Positions 23,742 through 31,428 are shown, counted from the stretch's first letter. The stretch is DNA of 34,143 nucleotides from ZC4RG25 sp041687075 (GCA_041687075.1 JAWLCO010000035.1:1-34143), one strand, 5' to 3'. Notes: generated by a model not told the origin, from the letters alone. Translations and numbers: made by a program.

Positions 23742-24450
23742 CATCAGGATCGAAGTCGCCAAACCAGTCGAACCCGGCCGCGATCAGCGCCGCCCGGCGC
23801 TGCGGATCCAGCCGGGCCAGCACGGCGAGGACGTCACCCTGGACGTCATCGGGTGGGTTCGTCAGCAGCGCGACGATGTCACCCGGCGCTGCGTGCGCGA
23901 GCAGGGTTGCGAGGTCCGAGCGCAGCGCCGTCCGCGCCAGTCTCCTCGTCTCCGGATCCGACTCGACCCAGAAGACGATCCTCGCCGCGAGGGTGGCCGG
24001 CTCGGCCGGTGCGAGCCGGGCGGCCGTCGTGATCAGGCCGGCCTGGGCGTCAGCCGCCGCTCCGAGTGCCTGCTCGACGAGCGCCAGCCGGATCCAGAGA
24101 TTGCCGTCGCCCGGCGAACATCGGACCGCGTGACGAAGAAAGGCTCGCGCCTCCTGCAGTTGCTCGGGTCCGGGCGCCTCGTCCTCGCCGACCGAGCGGT
24201 CGAGGCCGATCATCAGTACGCTGGTCCCGGCGCGGACCGCGAAGGGGCCGCACCGATCCTCCCGGGCCATGGCGGCGGCATCGCCGCTGGCGCGCGCGAT
24301 CGCCTCGTCCGACACCACTTCGCCGATCTCGGCGAGCGCGGCCACCCGGACGAGATCCGCCTCCGCGACCCGCGCACGGATCGCCTCCACGGTGACGGCG
24401 GCGAGGCCGAGGCCGACGCAAGCGGCGAAAATTCGGACTGGAATGGACAC
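23719..24450 (-). CDS. hypothetical exported/membrane-anchored alpha-helical protein
   Basis: A 243-aa protein. The N-terminus IPVRIFAACVGLGLAAVTVEAI is one hydrophobic segment that could be an uncleaved anchor or signal. The rest is Ala-rich and helical; EAPGPEQLQEARAFLRHAVR followed by CSPGDGNLWIRLALVEQALG looks like a degenerate TPR pair. I know no named family with confidence. It starts at GTG 24450, 24 bp after the Wzc-like kinase stop, and its 3' end overlaps the ligase-like gene on the other strand. Position suggests a periplasmic assembly partner of the co-polymerase or ligase (inference). Confidence 0.65.
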   Translation of the reverse strand: MSIPVRIFAACVGLGLAAVTVEAIRARVAEADLVRVAALAEIGEVVSDEAIARASGDAAAMAREDRCGPFAVRAGTSVLMIGLDRSVGEDEAPGPEQLQEARAFLRHAVRCSPGDGNLWIRLALVEQALGAAADAQAGLITTAARLAPAEPATLAARIVFWVESDPETRRLARTALRSDLATLLAHAAPGDIVALLTNPPDDVQGDVLAVLARLDPQRRAALIAAGFDWFGDFDPDVTLRSGI

Positions 24451-24474
24451 GGTTTCTGGTCGAGGGCTCGAAGC

Positions 24475-26772
24475 TCAGGCGTCCTGCTGATAATAGCTAC
24501 TGTAGCGCGAGTAATAATAATCCTTGGATCCATACTCGCGGTAGTACTTCATCTGCTTGCTGTCGGCCTTGTTGAGCACGACCCCAAGGCAACGCTCCGC
24601 AATCAACGGCTCTTCCTCCAGCGTGCTGCGGACCATCCGGCGGGATGTCTTTCCCCATTCCACGACGAACAGGAAGCCGTCGATCCTCGGCGATATCGCG
24701 GCCGCATCGACGACGGGCGCCAGCGGCGGCAGGTCGATGATGATGTACTCGTAGGCGTCCGCAGCCTGCTTCATCACTTCGCTCATGCCGAGCGAAGAGA
24801 GCATTTCCGAGCTGTGGGAAATCCTGCGCTTCACCACGGCCGGCAGGACGTCGAGACCGGTCTCCGGGTTGGCGATGATGAGATCCCTGATCGGCTTGCG
24901 CTCGAGGATGGCCTCGACGAGGCCGGCTTCGACATGCCTTGCCAGCCCCCTCGTCAGCCCCGGGTTGCGCAGGTCACCGTCGATCAGCAGGGTTCGGCTG
25001 CCCTGCATGGCGAGGGTCTCGGCGAAATTCGCCGCCACGGTCGACTTGCCCTCGCCGGGCAGACAGGAGACGACCCCGATCACCTTGGGTTCCCGCCCTT
25101 CGAGGACCAGGTTGGCGGCAATTTTCCCGGCCCGCATCGTCTCCGCGAAGGACGACAGCGGGTGATCGACGACGTGGTTGAGCACGGTCGAGCGTTTTAT
25201 CACCACTCGGCCGTCGATCTCACCCTCGGAGATACCCATCGAGGCCGGGTCCGCGGCGTCGGTAACCTTGGGCGCGAGCCCGATGAACTTGAGGCCGAGT
25301 TCCTCGCGCACTTGTTCTCCGGTGCGGAAGAAGCGGTCCCGATACTCGCGGAAGGCGCCGAGCCCGCCGCCGGCCACAAGCCCGAGCATCAGGAACTGCA
25401 TGAGGGTCGAGCGCTTGTTGGGGTAGCTCGGAGCGCCCGGAACCTTGGCCCTGGCGATCACCTTGGCCTCGCTCACTGGGAATTCGCGCTCCTGGACCGA
25501 TTCCTGGTAGCGGCCGAGAAGGCTCTGGTAGAGGTTGCGCGTCGTCTCCGACTTGCGCTCCAGTTCGCGTAGCTGGACCCGCAGCTGGTTGGCAAGGGCG
25601 GTCTCGCCGCTGGCAACGCGAATGCTGCTGATGAGATTGGCCTCGCGTCTTTGCGCGAGCTCGAGGTCGCTGCGCAGCGTCTCGGCGATGCGACCAAGCT
25701 CGGTGAACATCAGCTTCTTGTTCTCCTGGAGTTCCTCCGTCAGCCTGACCAGGCGCTCGTGGTCGGGACTGAGGCGATCCTTGAGGTCGTTGTAGAGCTT
25801 CAACGTCTCCAGGTAGCTGGTGCGGATCGTGTTCATGATCCCGCTTTCCAAGGAGTCGCGGATGGCGCGGTCCATGTCACCGCTGTCCAGGATTTCGCGA
25901 ACCTGCTCGTAGCGGGCGGCCGCCGTGCCGACCGTCTCCTGAACATCCAGAAGCTGGGCGTTCAAGATGTCGAGGCGGTCGCCGGCCGGGCTGCCACCAT
26001 CCTCCCCAAGCAAGTCGTGCTCGGCGCGAAAGGCCTGGACGGCGGCGTCAGCGTCGATCGACTGCTGGCGAAGTTCCTCGATCCGCTCGGCAAGCCACTC
26101 GCTGGCCCGCTGGGTGGCGTCGTACTTCGAGGCCAACTGGTCCGCCAGGTAGGCGTCCGCCCAGGCATTGGCGATGCGCGCCGCCGTGGCGGGATTCGGA
26201 TCGGTGTAGGCGAGCGACAGGACGAAGGTTCGCGGCACGCGCTGGACGCGGACGTTTGCCAGCAGCTTGCCGACCGCCTGCTGAAGGCGGAGTTCCTGTT
26301 CGGCCACCACCGGCTCAGGGACCGACACGAGGCCAAAGGCCACCAGCGCGTCTTTCATGGTGCCAAGGAGATGGTCCATCGGGCTCGCGGCGGGCGCAAG
26401 GAAGCGCGCGTCCGAGGCAAGCCCGAGCTCTTCTGCGACCTGGATGGCGATGCTCTCGGAGCGCATCAGTTCGACCTGGCTCTGGGTCGTGGTGTCGTCC
26501 TGGGAAATGCCGGACGAGACGGAATACTCGTCCACCAAGTTGGTGGCGGCCCGGTCGATCAGGATCTGCGTGTCAGCCGTATAAAGGGGCACGGCCGTCA
26601 GGATGCGGAGAACACCGATGAAGGCGAAAAGCAAGGCGACGGCAAGCACCACCACCCACTGCCGGCGGGCAGCTGAGAGCAGCCGTTCAAAGTCGAACGG
26701 AGACTCTTCCGCGAGGTGCTCGCGCACCTCCCTCCCCCGACCGTCGAGGTCCAGCGGCGGCTTCTGCAGCAT
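24475..26772 (-). CDS. polysaccharide co-polymerase with tyrosine autokinase (Wzc/ExoP type)
   Basis: A 765-aa fused PCP-2a/BY-kinase. The N-terminal Wzz domain starts after FDFERLLSAARRQWVVVLAV (first membrane segment about 37-57). A long periplasmic coiled-coil region (about 200-430) follows, and a second membrane segment lies in STLMQFLMLGLVAGGGLGAF. The cytosolic kinase has Walker A PGEGKST (about 572-578), Walker A' LLIDGD (595-600) and Walker B IIIDLPP (677-683). The C-terminal cluster has nine tyrosines between 743 and 761 (KYYREYGSKDYYYSRYSSYY). It controls chain length and export through cycles of Tyr phosphorylation (family knowledge). ATG at 26772. No separate phosphatase (Wzb) is seen in the window. 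Confidence 0.94.
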   Translation of the reverse strand: MLQKPPLDLDGRGREVREHLAEESPFDFERLLSAARRQWVVVLAVALLFAFIGVLRILTAVPLYTADTQILIDRAATNLVDEYSVSSGISQDDTTTQSQVELMRSESIAIQVAEELGLASDARFLAPAASPMDHLLGTMKDALVAFGLVSVPEPVVAEQELRLQQAVGKLLANVRVQRVPRTFVLSLAYTDPNPATAARIANAWADAYLADQLASKYDATQRASEWLAERIEELRQQSIDADAAVQAFRAEHDLLGEDGGSPAGDRLDILNAQLLDVQETVGTAAARYEQVREILDSGDMDRAIRDSLESGIMNTIRTSYLETLKLYNDLKDRLSPDHERLVRLTEELQENKKLMFTELGRIAETLRSDLELAQRREANLISSIRVASGETALANQLRVQLRELERKSETTRNLYQSLLGRYQESVQEREFPVSEAKVIARAKVPGAPSYPNKRSTLMQFLMLGLVAGGGLGAFREYRDRFFRTGEQVREELGLKFIGLAPKVTDAADPASMGISEGEIDGRVVIKRSTVLNHVVDHPLSSFAETMRAGKIAANLVLEGREPKVIGVVSCLPGEGKSTVAANFAETLAMQGSRTLLIDGDLRNPGLTRGLARHVEAGLVEAILERKPIRDLIIANPETGLDVLPAVVKRRISHSSEMLSSLGMSEVMKQAADAYEYIIIDLPPLAPVVDAAAISPRIDGFLFVVEWGKTSRRMVRSTLEEEPLIAERCLGVVLNKADSKQMKYYREYGSKDYYYSRYSSYYQQDA

Positions 26773-26807
26773 CAGCTAGAAATCCCGGGCCCGCTCAGGT
26801 GACGAGG

Positions 26808-27077
26808 TCAGCTTCCAGTACCCTGACCCGGCGTTGACGCGGGCTTGCCAGGATAGTTGTCGACGCCCTTCGGCTTGCCGCCCGGGCCCCAGCAGGGGGG
26901 ATCGAAGTTATTTCCGGGCCCACCGCGACCATTGCACACGGGGCTCTTGTCGGCGTTCGGGCCCATGGCCACGACCCCGCCGCCGCCTCCCGCGCTGAAC
27001 TTCTTGGCGAAGGAGGGCGCCGTGCCGAGCCCGAGGGCGAGCGACGCCACAAGGACGGTCATGATCGAGGTGCGCAT
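26808..27077 (-). CDS. small secreted glycine-rich protein, unknown function
   Basis: An 89-aa precursor. MRTSIMTVLVASLALGLGTAPSFA is a clear Sec signal peptide with an A-F-A|K cleavage site, leaving about 65 residues: a GGGGG run, VVAMGPNADKSPVCNGRG, GPGNNFDPPCWGPGGKPKGV and a Pro/Gly/Thr-rich tail. Two cysteines, in SPVCNG and PPCWGP, could form a disulfide. I recognise no family. The ATG at 27077 has AAGGGA about 8 nt upstream. It sits 35 bp before the Wzc-like kinase in the same direction, so it is probably co-expressed with the EPS machinery. Confidence 0.7.
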   Translation of the reverse strand: MRTSIMTVLVASLALGLGTAPSFAKKFSAGGGGGVVAMGPNADKSPVCNGRGGPGNNFDPPCWGPGGKPKGVDNYPGKPASTPGQGTGS

Positions 27078-27183
27078 ATTCGATTCCCTTCGCGAGAAGA
27101 CCTGAAGAATGACGCAACAGGGCGCCCGATGCAACTTGATGGGGCACGTTATAGTGCAAACATGGCTGCAGGGTTATTCGAAC

Positions 27184-27987
27184 TCAGACCCACTGCAGGA
27201 TTTTTCCGATCGGCTTTGCGAACAGCGCGTAGTCGACCGCCCCCGATCCGAGCCACCGCCGCCGCGAGCGCAGCGCCTCCAGGTTCCCGGTCATATAGGC
27301 CCGGACCCCCGAGGTGCTCGCGCCGCCCATCTGCATATCCACAAGAACCCTGTCGATGAGGCCCACGTCGCCCTCGCCGCATTCGATGGCCCGGAGCATG
27401 AAATCGTAGTCCGCCCCGATCTTCATGGCGATGTCGAATTCGCCGGTCCGCTCGACGACGTCCCGGCGCATGTAGACCGTCGGGTGCGCCGGCATCCAGC
27501 CGCGCCGGAAGCCGCCCCGCCGGTACTCGGTTGCCCGCCAGCGGCGCACCACCTCCCCGCCCCGCAGGAAATCGAGATGGCCGTGGACGACGCCGTTGCG
27601 CATCAGCGCTTCGGCGATGCTGGCCAGGGCGTCGGGTCCGTGCAGGCTATCATCCGCGTTCAGGAACCCGACGGCGTCGCCTGCAAACCGTCGGAGACCC
27701 TTGTTCATGGCATCGTAGATGCCGCGGTCCGGCTCCGAGGACACCTTGATGCGGGGGTCGGCGAAACTGTTGGCGATCTCGACGGTTTGGTCAGTCGAAC
27801 CGCCGTCGATCACAAGCGACTCCCAGTGCGGGTAGCTCTGGCCAACAAGCGAGGCGAGCGTAGCGCCGATCGTCTCTTCTGCGTTGAAGGCAACGGTGAC
27901 GACCGAGATGCGGACCTGCGCTGCAACGATGGCCGCGGACGGACATCCGCCTTGCAAGGGGACGCGCGCATGGCTTGTGGCTAGCAT
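27184..27987 (-). CDS. glycosyltransferase family 2 (WcaE/WcaA-like)
   Basis: A 267-aa GT-A enzyme. VRISVVTVAFNAEETIGATL opens the fold, LVIDGGSTDQTVEIANSFAD and SEPDRGIYDAMNKGLRRFAG are the typical donor-binding elements, and LNADDSLHG is the D-x-D equivalent. PAHPTVYMRRDVVERTGEFD and IGADYDFMLRA complete a colanic-acid-type GT2. It transfers one sugar in the cytoplasm. ATG at 27987 is the last one before the conserved domain; the frame is open to 28074 through the untranslated leader. It is the first EPS gene after the NusG-like gene and its hairpin-containing leader. Confidence 0.88.
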   Translation of the reverse strand: MLATSHARVPLQGGCPSAAIVAAQVRISVVTVAFNAEETIGATLASLVGQSYPHWESLVIDGGSTDQTVEIANSFADPRIKVSSEPDRGIYDAMNKGLRRFAGDAVGFLNADDSLHGPDALASIAEALMRNGVVHGHLDFLRGGEVVRRWRATEYRRGGFRRGWMPAHPTVYMRRDVVERTGEFDIAMKIGADYDFMLRAIECGEGDVGLIDRVLVDMQMGGASTSGVRAYMTGNLEALRSRRRWLGSGAVDYALFAKPIGKILQWV

Positions 27988-28014
27988 GGGTTCATATCCC
28001 GCATTGGCTTGGAG

Positions 28015-28026
28015 AAAGCTACCGCA
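28015..28026 (-). promoter_or_regulatory. ops-like element (TGCGGTAGCTTT)
   Basis: On the transcribed strand the sequence TGCGGTAGCTTT keeps the GCGGTAG core and the T at position 11 of the enterobacterial RfaH recruitment site GGCGGTAGNNTG, differing at the first and last positions. It lies 28-39 nt before the GT2 start and about 36 nt after the hairpin. The 8-mer alone is expected by chance about once in a window this size, so the call depends on its location. Confidence 0.3.
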
Positions 28027-28061
28027 CTCGGGGTTGCAACGGCATCCTGCCGCCAACCCAG

Positions 28062-28092
28062 AAAAAGCACCCACGGTAACAGTGAAGGTGCT
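28062..28092 (-). terminator. intrinsic terminator/attenuator-like hairpin in the EPS leader
   Basis: On the minus strand AGCACC (28092-28087), two unpaired bases, CAC (28084-28082), a 7-nt loop, GTG (28074-28072) and GGTGCT (28071-28066) form a 9-bp stem, followed by TTTT (28065-28062) that extends the T of the stem end. It lies between the NusG-like gene and the first EPS glycosyltransferase, where read-through would decide expression of the cluster. Confidence 0.6.
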
Positions 28093-28426
28093 GAGGCGGA
28101 GACCCTCTCAGTTGGCTGCTTCCACCGCACGATGGGAATGCACCATACAACCGGACCGGCTAGATGCGGGCACCCTTGCCGGCAATACTCCGGGCCGACT
28201 CACCAAGATCAATCCCATCTGAGGGTTGCATTGTTTCGAAAACCAAGTCCTTTTCAAGCCCATTCTGTGACCAGGGCGAGAATTCCCCGCCGCCGCTGCA
28301 ACTTGCAGCCACGACGAAAATCGCAGGCATGCCAAGGGGTTGCGAAGTAGCGCAAGGGATCCTTCAACACGGGTGGGAAAACCGGTTGCCCGACTAAGTT
28401 GCAGATTGGTTAGCGGTTCAGCAAGT

Positions 28427-28978
28427 TCAGACCGCCAATGCAACATGCCCGTCCACGGCCGGAGCAAGATCACCGACTGCAACCTGCACGCGCATTTCGC
28501 GCCCCATCAGCGTCATCAACAACCTGGCCCGGCCGCTCGCATCGAGAGATTCAATGACGCCGAGCTTGTCAGCGAACGGCCCCGCCACCAGCCGTGCGGG
28601 GTCCCCCGCCCGCATCCCGCGGGCGAATTGAATAAAACCGTCGGAGTCCATGGACGCGAACAACGTCTCGATGATCTGAAGACGCACGGGGACGGGTCCC
28701 TCGCCGTCTGTTATCAACGAGCGCACGCCCCGTGTGCCGTTGATCGCCCGCCACCGGGTCGAGCCTGGATCGACTGCCACGAAGACGTAGCCCGGAAAGG
28801 CCGCCGCCCGCCGCCTGACCGTCTTCCTCCCCTGCTTTACGTTTTTCCACAGCCAGGGGCAGGCCGTCGTGAAACCCTGCCGGTCGAGGTGTTCAACCGC
28901 CATCTGCTCCCTATGCGGCTGGGTCGAGGCGACGTGCCAGCGCAGATCCTGCCAGCCCGTTCGTTCTTTCAGTGGCAT
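28427..28978 (-). CDS. NusG-family transcription antiterminator paralogue (RfaH/LoaP-like)
   Basis: A 183-aa specialised NusG paralogue. The NGN domain starts with LRWHVASTQPHREQMAVEHL and includes CPWLWKNVKQGRKTVRRRAA and FPGYVFVAVDPGS (about 13-110). A KOW-type C-terminal domain follows, from GDPARLVAGPFADKLGVIES to MGREMRVQVAVGDLAPA (about 128-175). Such proteins bind RNA polymerase and let it read through terminators in long polysaccharide operons (family knowledge). The ATG at 28978 is preferred to a TTG 11 codons upstream because it directly precedes the domain. All major EPS genes downstream lie on the same strand. Confidence 0.88.
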   Translation of the reverse strand: MPLKERTGWQDLRWHVASTQPHREQMAVEHLDRQGFTTACPWLWKNVKQGRKTVRRRAAAFPGYVFVAVDPGSTRWRAINGTRGVRSLITDGEGPVPVRLQIIETLFASMDSDGFIQFARGMRAGDPARLVAGPFADKLGVIESLDASGRARLLMTLMGREMRVQVAVGDLAPAVDGHVALAV

Positions 28979-29115
28979 GTGCCCCCCATTCGAATGTCGC
29001 TTTTGTCGCAAACCAGGGACGCCACACTATCGCGGGTTACCCGCTTATACACTTGTCAGTTGCGGAATATTGGCCCGCAATCTTTACGGCTATACGCCTT
29101 TGTTAACGTTGCGAA
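28979..29115 (-). promoter_or_regulatory. probable promoter/operator region of the NusG-like gene
   Basis: A 137-bp AT-richer spacer upstream of the antiterminator gene. It contains a 13-bp palindrome GCGGGT-T-ACCCGC (29032-29044) and, at its far edge, the inverted repeat GTTAA-N9-TTAAC (29102-29120) that overlaps the stop of the upstream small gene. Both look like repressor or activator sites. A -35-like TTAACA lies on the minus strand near 29105-29100, but no good -10 accompanies it. Confidence 0.35.
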
Positions 29116-29406
29116 TTAACCCGGCCGCGTGCCGACCGGTCTCTCGCCCCCTGAAGCCGGCCGGCGCAACCCGCCCTCCTCAAGCTTCGACGCAGATGCC
29201 AGGCTTCGGCGGCTGCGCGCTGCACGAGCCGCGTCGGCGATGCGCTCTCGAGCCGCAACTCGTCGGCTCTGCCAGTCGTGGTAGCCGACGAAAGTGACGG
29301 GGAAGAGCAGGGCGATCAGCCCTATGCAGACGAGGGCGATGACAAGAAGGTCCGTGACCCTGTGATGCGCGTCGCGAACAGCGTGCTGAACCGTCTCGGG
29401 ATCCAT
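29116..29406 (-). CDS. small single-pass membrane protein, unknown
   Basis: A 96-aa protein starting MDPETVQHAVRDAHHRVTDL, one strong membrane segment (LLVIALVCIGLIALLFPVTFVGY, about 20-42), then a basic Arg-rich cytosolic tail (SRRVAARERIADAARAARSR). The ATG at 29406 is chosen because GAGGAG lies 9-14 nt upstream; an upstream in-frame start lacks such a site. No family is recognised. It precedes the NusG-like gene by about 140 bp and points the same way. Confidence 0.55.
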   Translation of the reverse strand: MDPETVQHAVRDAHHRVTDLLVIALVCIGLIALLFPVTFVGYHDWQSRRVAARERIADAARAARSRRSLASASKLEEGGLRRPASGGERPVGTRPG

Positions 29407-29848
29407 GGCCGCGACTCCTCGCGATAAGCGCTCTGGTTGTAGGATAACATGGCGTTGCGACGATGGTCGACGCATCCCGGTCAACAATCTTCGCTGGCAG
29501 ACGCTATTTTCCACCGGAACCTTTGTCCCCGAAGCGAGACTCCGCGCAGCGGCGCCCCCCCGGCCAGCGGCTGCGGGCTCGTGCAGCCCTCGGCCGGCGG
29601 TTTCGCCAGCGATGCCGTCAGGAGTTGTCCGGCGGAGCGGACCGCCACCGACCTCCTCGGCGATCCGCGCTGCATCGCCGCGGCCGAGGACCTGCTCGGG
29701 GCCGGGCGAACACCAATCCCTATCTATGCTAGGCGGTCAGTACCGGTTTCCGGGAAGGTCGGCAGCGCGGCCGGGGCCAGTGCACCCGCGTGCGCCTCTT
29801 TCGATGCGAGTCGCATCGCTTGTCTCGCCATTCGCTGCCAGGGCGAGG
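29407..29848. other. 442-bp gap downstream of the integrase gene
   Basis: Overlapping open frames on the plus strand (for example 29449-29949) give no recognisable protein. A perfect 17-bp palindrome, CGATGCG-AGT-CGCATCG (29802-29818), lies about 30 bp past the integrase stop, without a T-run, so it is not a standard terminator. No direct copy of the tRNA 3' end is visible here. Confidence 0.35.
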
Positions 29849-30991
29849 TCAGACGGATAGAGTGTCTCCGACCCTCCCGACATGCTCGGGAGAGTAGTGC
29901 CCGTAGTGCTTCCTCAGGGTCGCCGCCGAGGTCGACACCATGGCGCTGATCTGGTCGAACGGGATGCCCGCCTGGACCATCCAGGTCACAGCGGTGTGCT
30001 TCATCGAATGGGCGCGGAACCGGGCAACGCCTGCCTTGTCGCAGGCTCCGAACAGACCGGAGTCGACCGCGCGGATGGGCTTGCCTCGGAACTCGATCAC
30101 GTACCCGGTCTTCGCCCTTGCCCTCGCCCGTCGCAGGGCATCGCAGAGCCCTGGGTTTTCGCCGATCATCACCTTGGCGCGGTGCTTGTTCCCGACACCC
30201 TTTCCCATGTCGATCAACAAGCCACCCCGGAGCTCCAGGACGTCGGCATCACCGTCGCTCCTCTTCCAGGTCGGATTGAAGTCATCCGAAAGCCACGTGA
30301 TCCGGTCCCAGGTGAGTTCGAGGATCGCCGACATCCGGGCGCCTGTCGCCAGTGCGAGCCGGATGAACAGGTCGGTGTGGGGGGCGGCATGCTGCAGGAC
30401 CGCTCGAACCTCCTCGCGGGTGAGCCAACGGTCCCTGATCGCCGGTTGCTCGAGGCGAGCACGCACCTCGATTTTCGAGCCGATCTTCCTGTTGCGTGCC
30501 GCCCAGTTGAGAGCGGCGCGAAGGACGTTGAGTTCCCTTCGGATCGTCCCGTCGCTGTAGCGACGCCCCAGGCGGCTCGTCATGCCTCTGCGATGATCCC
30601 GGTAGGCGTCGACGACGGAATCGGTGATCGCATCCGGTGCCATTCCCGCGAAGAAGACTTTCAGCGGGCGGATCGACTCCTCCAGCCCGACCTTCGAGGC
30701 CACTTCCATGATGCGCGCGCGGCGGTATTCATCGAGGACGTCGCCACAGGTTTCGAGATGCTTCCCCGACGGCCTGGGTGCTGTTCGTTCGGCGATGATC
30801 TTGAGGGCTTCTTTCTCGGCGAGAGGCCGCTCCCTCTCTCCCGTTGACCGCTTGGCCGTGTTGTCGTTCTGCCTCCAGTGGACCTCCCAGATGCCGGCTC
30901 CATTCTGGCGCAGACGATAGTTCGGGGTCAGACTCTTCGGCCTTGGCACGGCGCGGCTCCTACCTATGGGTGCCGCAACAACATAGGGCAT
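29849..30991 (-). CDS. int: tyrosine recombinase (site-specific integrase)
   Basis: A 380-aa phage/island-type integrase. The N-terminal arm-binding region is followed by a SAM-like core-binding domain (about 80-180, LDEYRRARIMEVASKVGLEE) and the catalytic domain. Box I is LALATGARMSAILELTWDRI with the first catalytic Arg. Box II reads H328-S-M-K331-H332 (RAHSMKHTAVTWM), with Lys where most members have Arg. The tyrosine is Y363 in HYGHYSPEH. ATG at 30991. It lies about 240 bp from the 3' end of tRNA-Thr, the usual attachment target for such enzymes, which suggests that part of this region is or was an integrative element. Confidence 0.88.
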   Translation of the reverse strand: MPYVVAAPIGRSRAVPRPKSLTPNYRLRQNGAGIWEVHWRQNDNTAKRSTGERERPLAEKEALKIIAERTAPRPSGKHLETCGDVLDEYRRARIMEVASKVGLEESIRPLKVFFAGMAPDAITDSVVDAYRDHRRGMTSRLGRRYSDGTIRRELNVLRAALNWAARNRKIGSKIEVRARLEQPAIRDRWLTREEVRAVLQHAAPHTDLFIRLALATGARMSAILELTWDRITWLSDDFNPTWKRSDGDADVLELRGGLLIDMGKGVGNKHRAKVMIGENPGLCDALRRARARAKTGYVIEFRGKPIRAVDSGLFGACDKAGVARFRAHSMKHTAVTWMVQAGIPFDQISAMVSTSAATLRKHYGHYSPEHVGRVGDTLSV

Positions 30992-31232
30992 AACGGTGCG
31001 TTTGGGGAGCCGTTATGGCTTTTCACCATGCGCTTAGACGAACGTAAGGCGGCTAACTATCTAGTCTTAGGTGTAGATCCTCAAGCGCATGTTAGGAGAC
31101 GCTCGAGCAATGGGCTGCCGTCACTAGTCCACTGCCGCACCGAGCCGAGGCATATGAATGCCGCCGGCATCAAACGCCGAAAGCGGAGCTCTTGGCTTCG
31201 CCCTATAACCCGCTGATTCCTCATCCGGAAAA
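30992..31232. other. spacer between integrase and tRNA-Thr, possible attachment region
   Basis: A 241-bp stretch visibly poorer in GC than its neighbours, without a gene. By analogy with other tRNA-integrated elements it should hold integrase arm sites and one attachment junction at the tRNA 3' end. I cannot identify a second copy of the tRNA 3' sequence elsewhere in the window. Confidence 0.3.
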
Positions 31233-31307
<75 letters not shown>

Positions 31308-31428
31308 GCTGGTCGGTGGTCGGGGCAGTGCCCCGGCGACGGGCGTTCGTGTGCCACAGTTCTGGGGATGGCGCAAGCGGCTTGTTCCGCCTCGCGGGCG
31401 CCCGGCGCGGCTGCTGGCGGCACCGGGG

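Larger units (their letters stand above)
27988..28426 (-). promoter_or_regulatory. 439-nt leader between the NusG-like gene and the first EPS gene
   Basis: This stretch has no supportable gene but several ordered signals on the transcribed (minus) strand: a 15-bp palindrome GCTGCAA-C-TTGCAGC (28295-28309), repeated TTGCA motifs, an intrinsic-terminator-like hairpin (28062-28092) and an ops-core-like element (28015-28026). Its length, lack of coding potential and position directly after an antiterminator paralogue suggest a regulatory leader (inference). Confidence 0.5.

Noticed and set aside
29102..29120. CtrA box upstream of the NusG-like gene
   Set aside because: The half-sites TTAA are separated by 9 bp; the known CtrA site needs 7 (TTAA-N7-TTAA).
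29449..29949. Plus-strand frame of 166 codons behind the integrase
   Set aside because: It overlaps the integrase antisense and shows no motif or convincing ribosome site.
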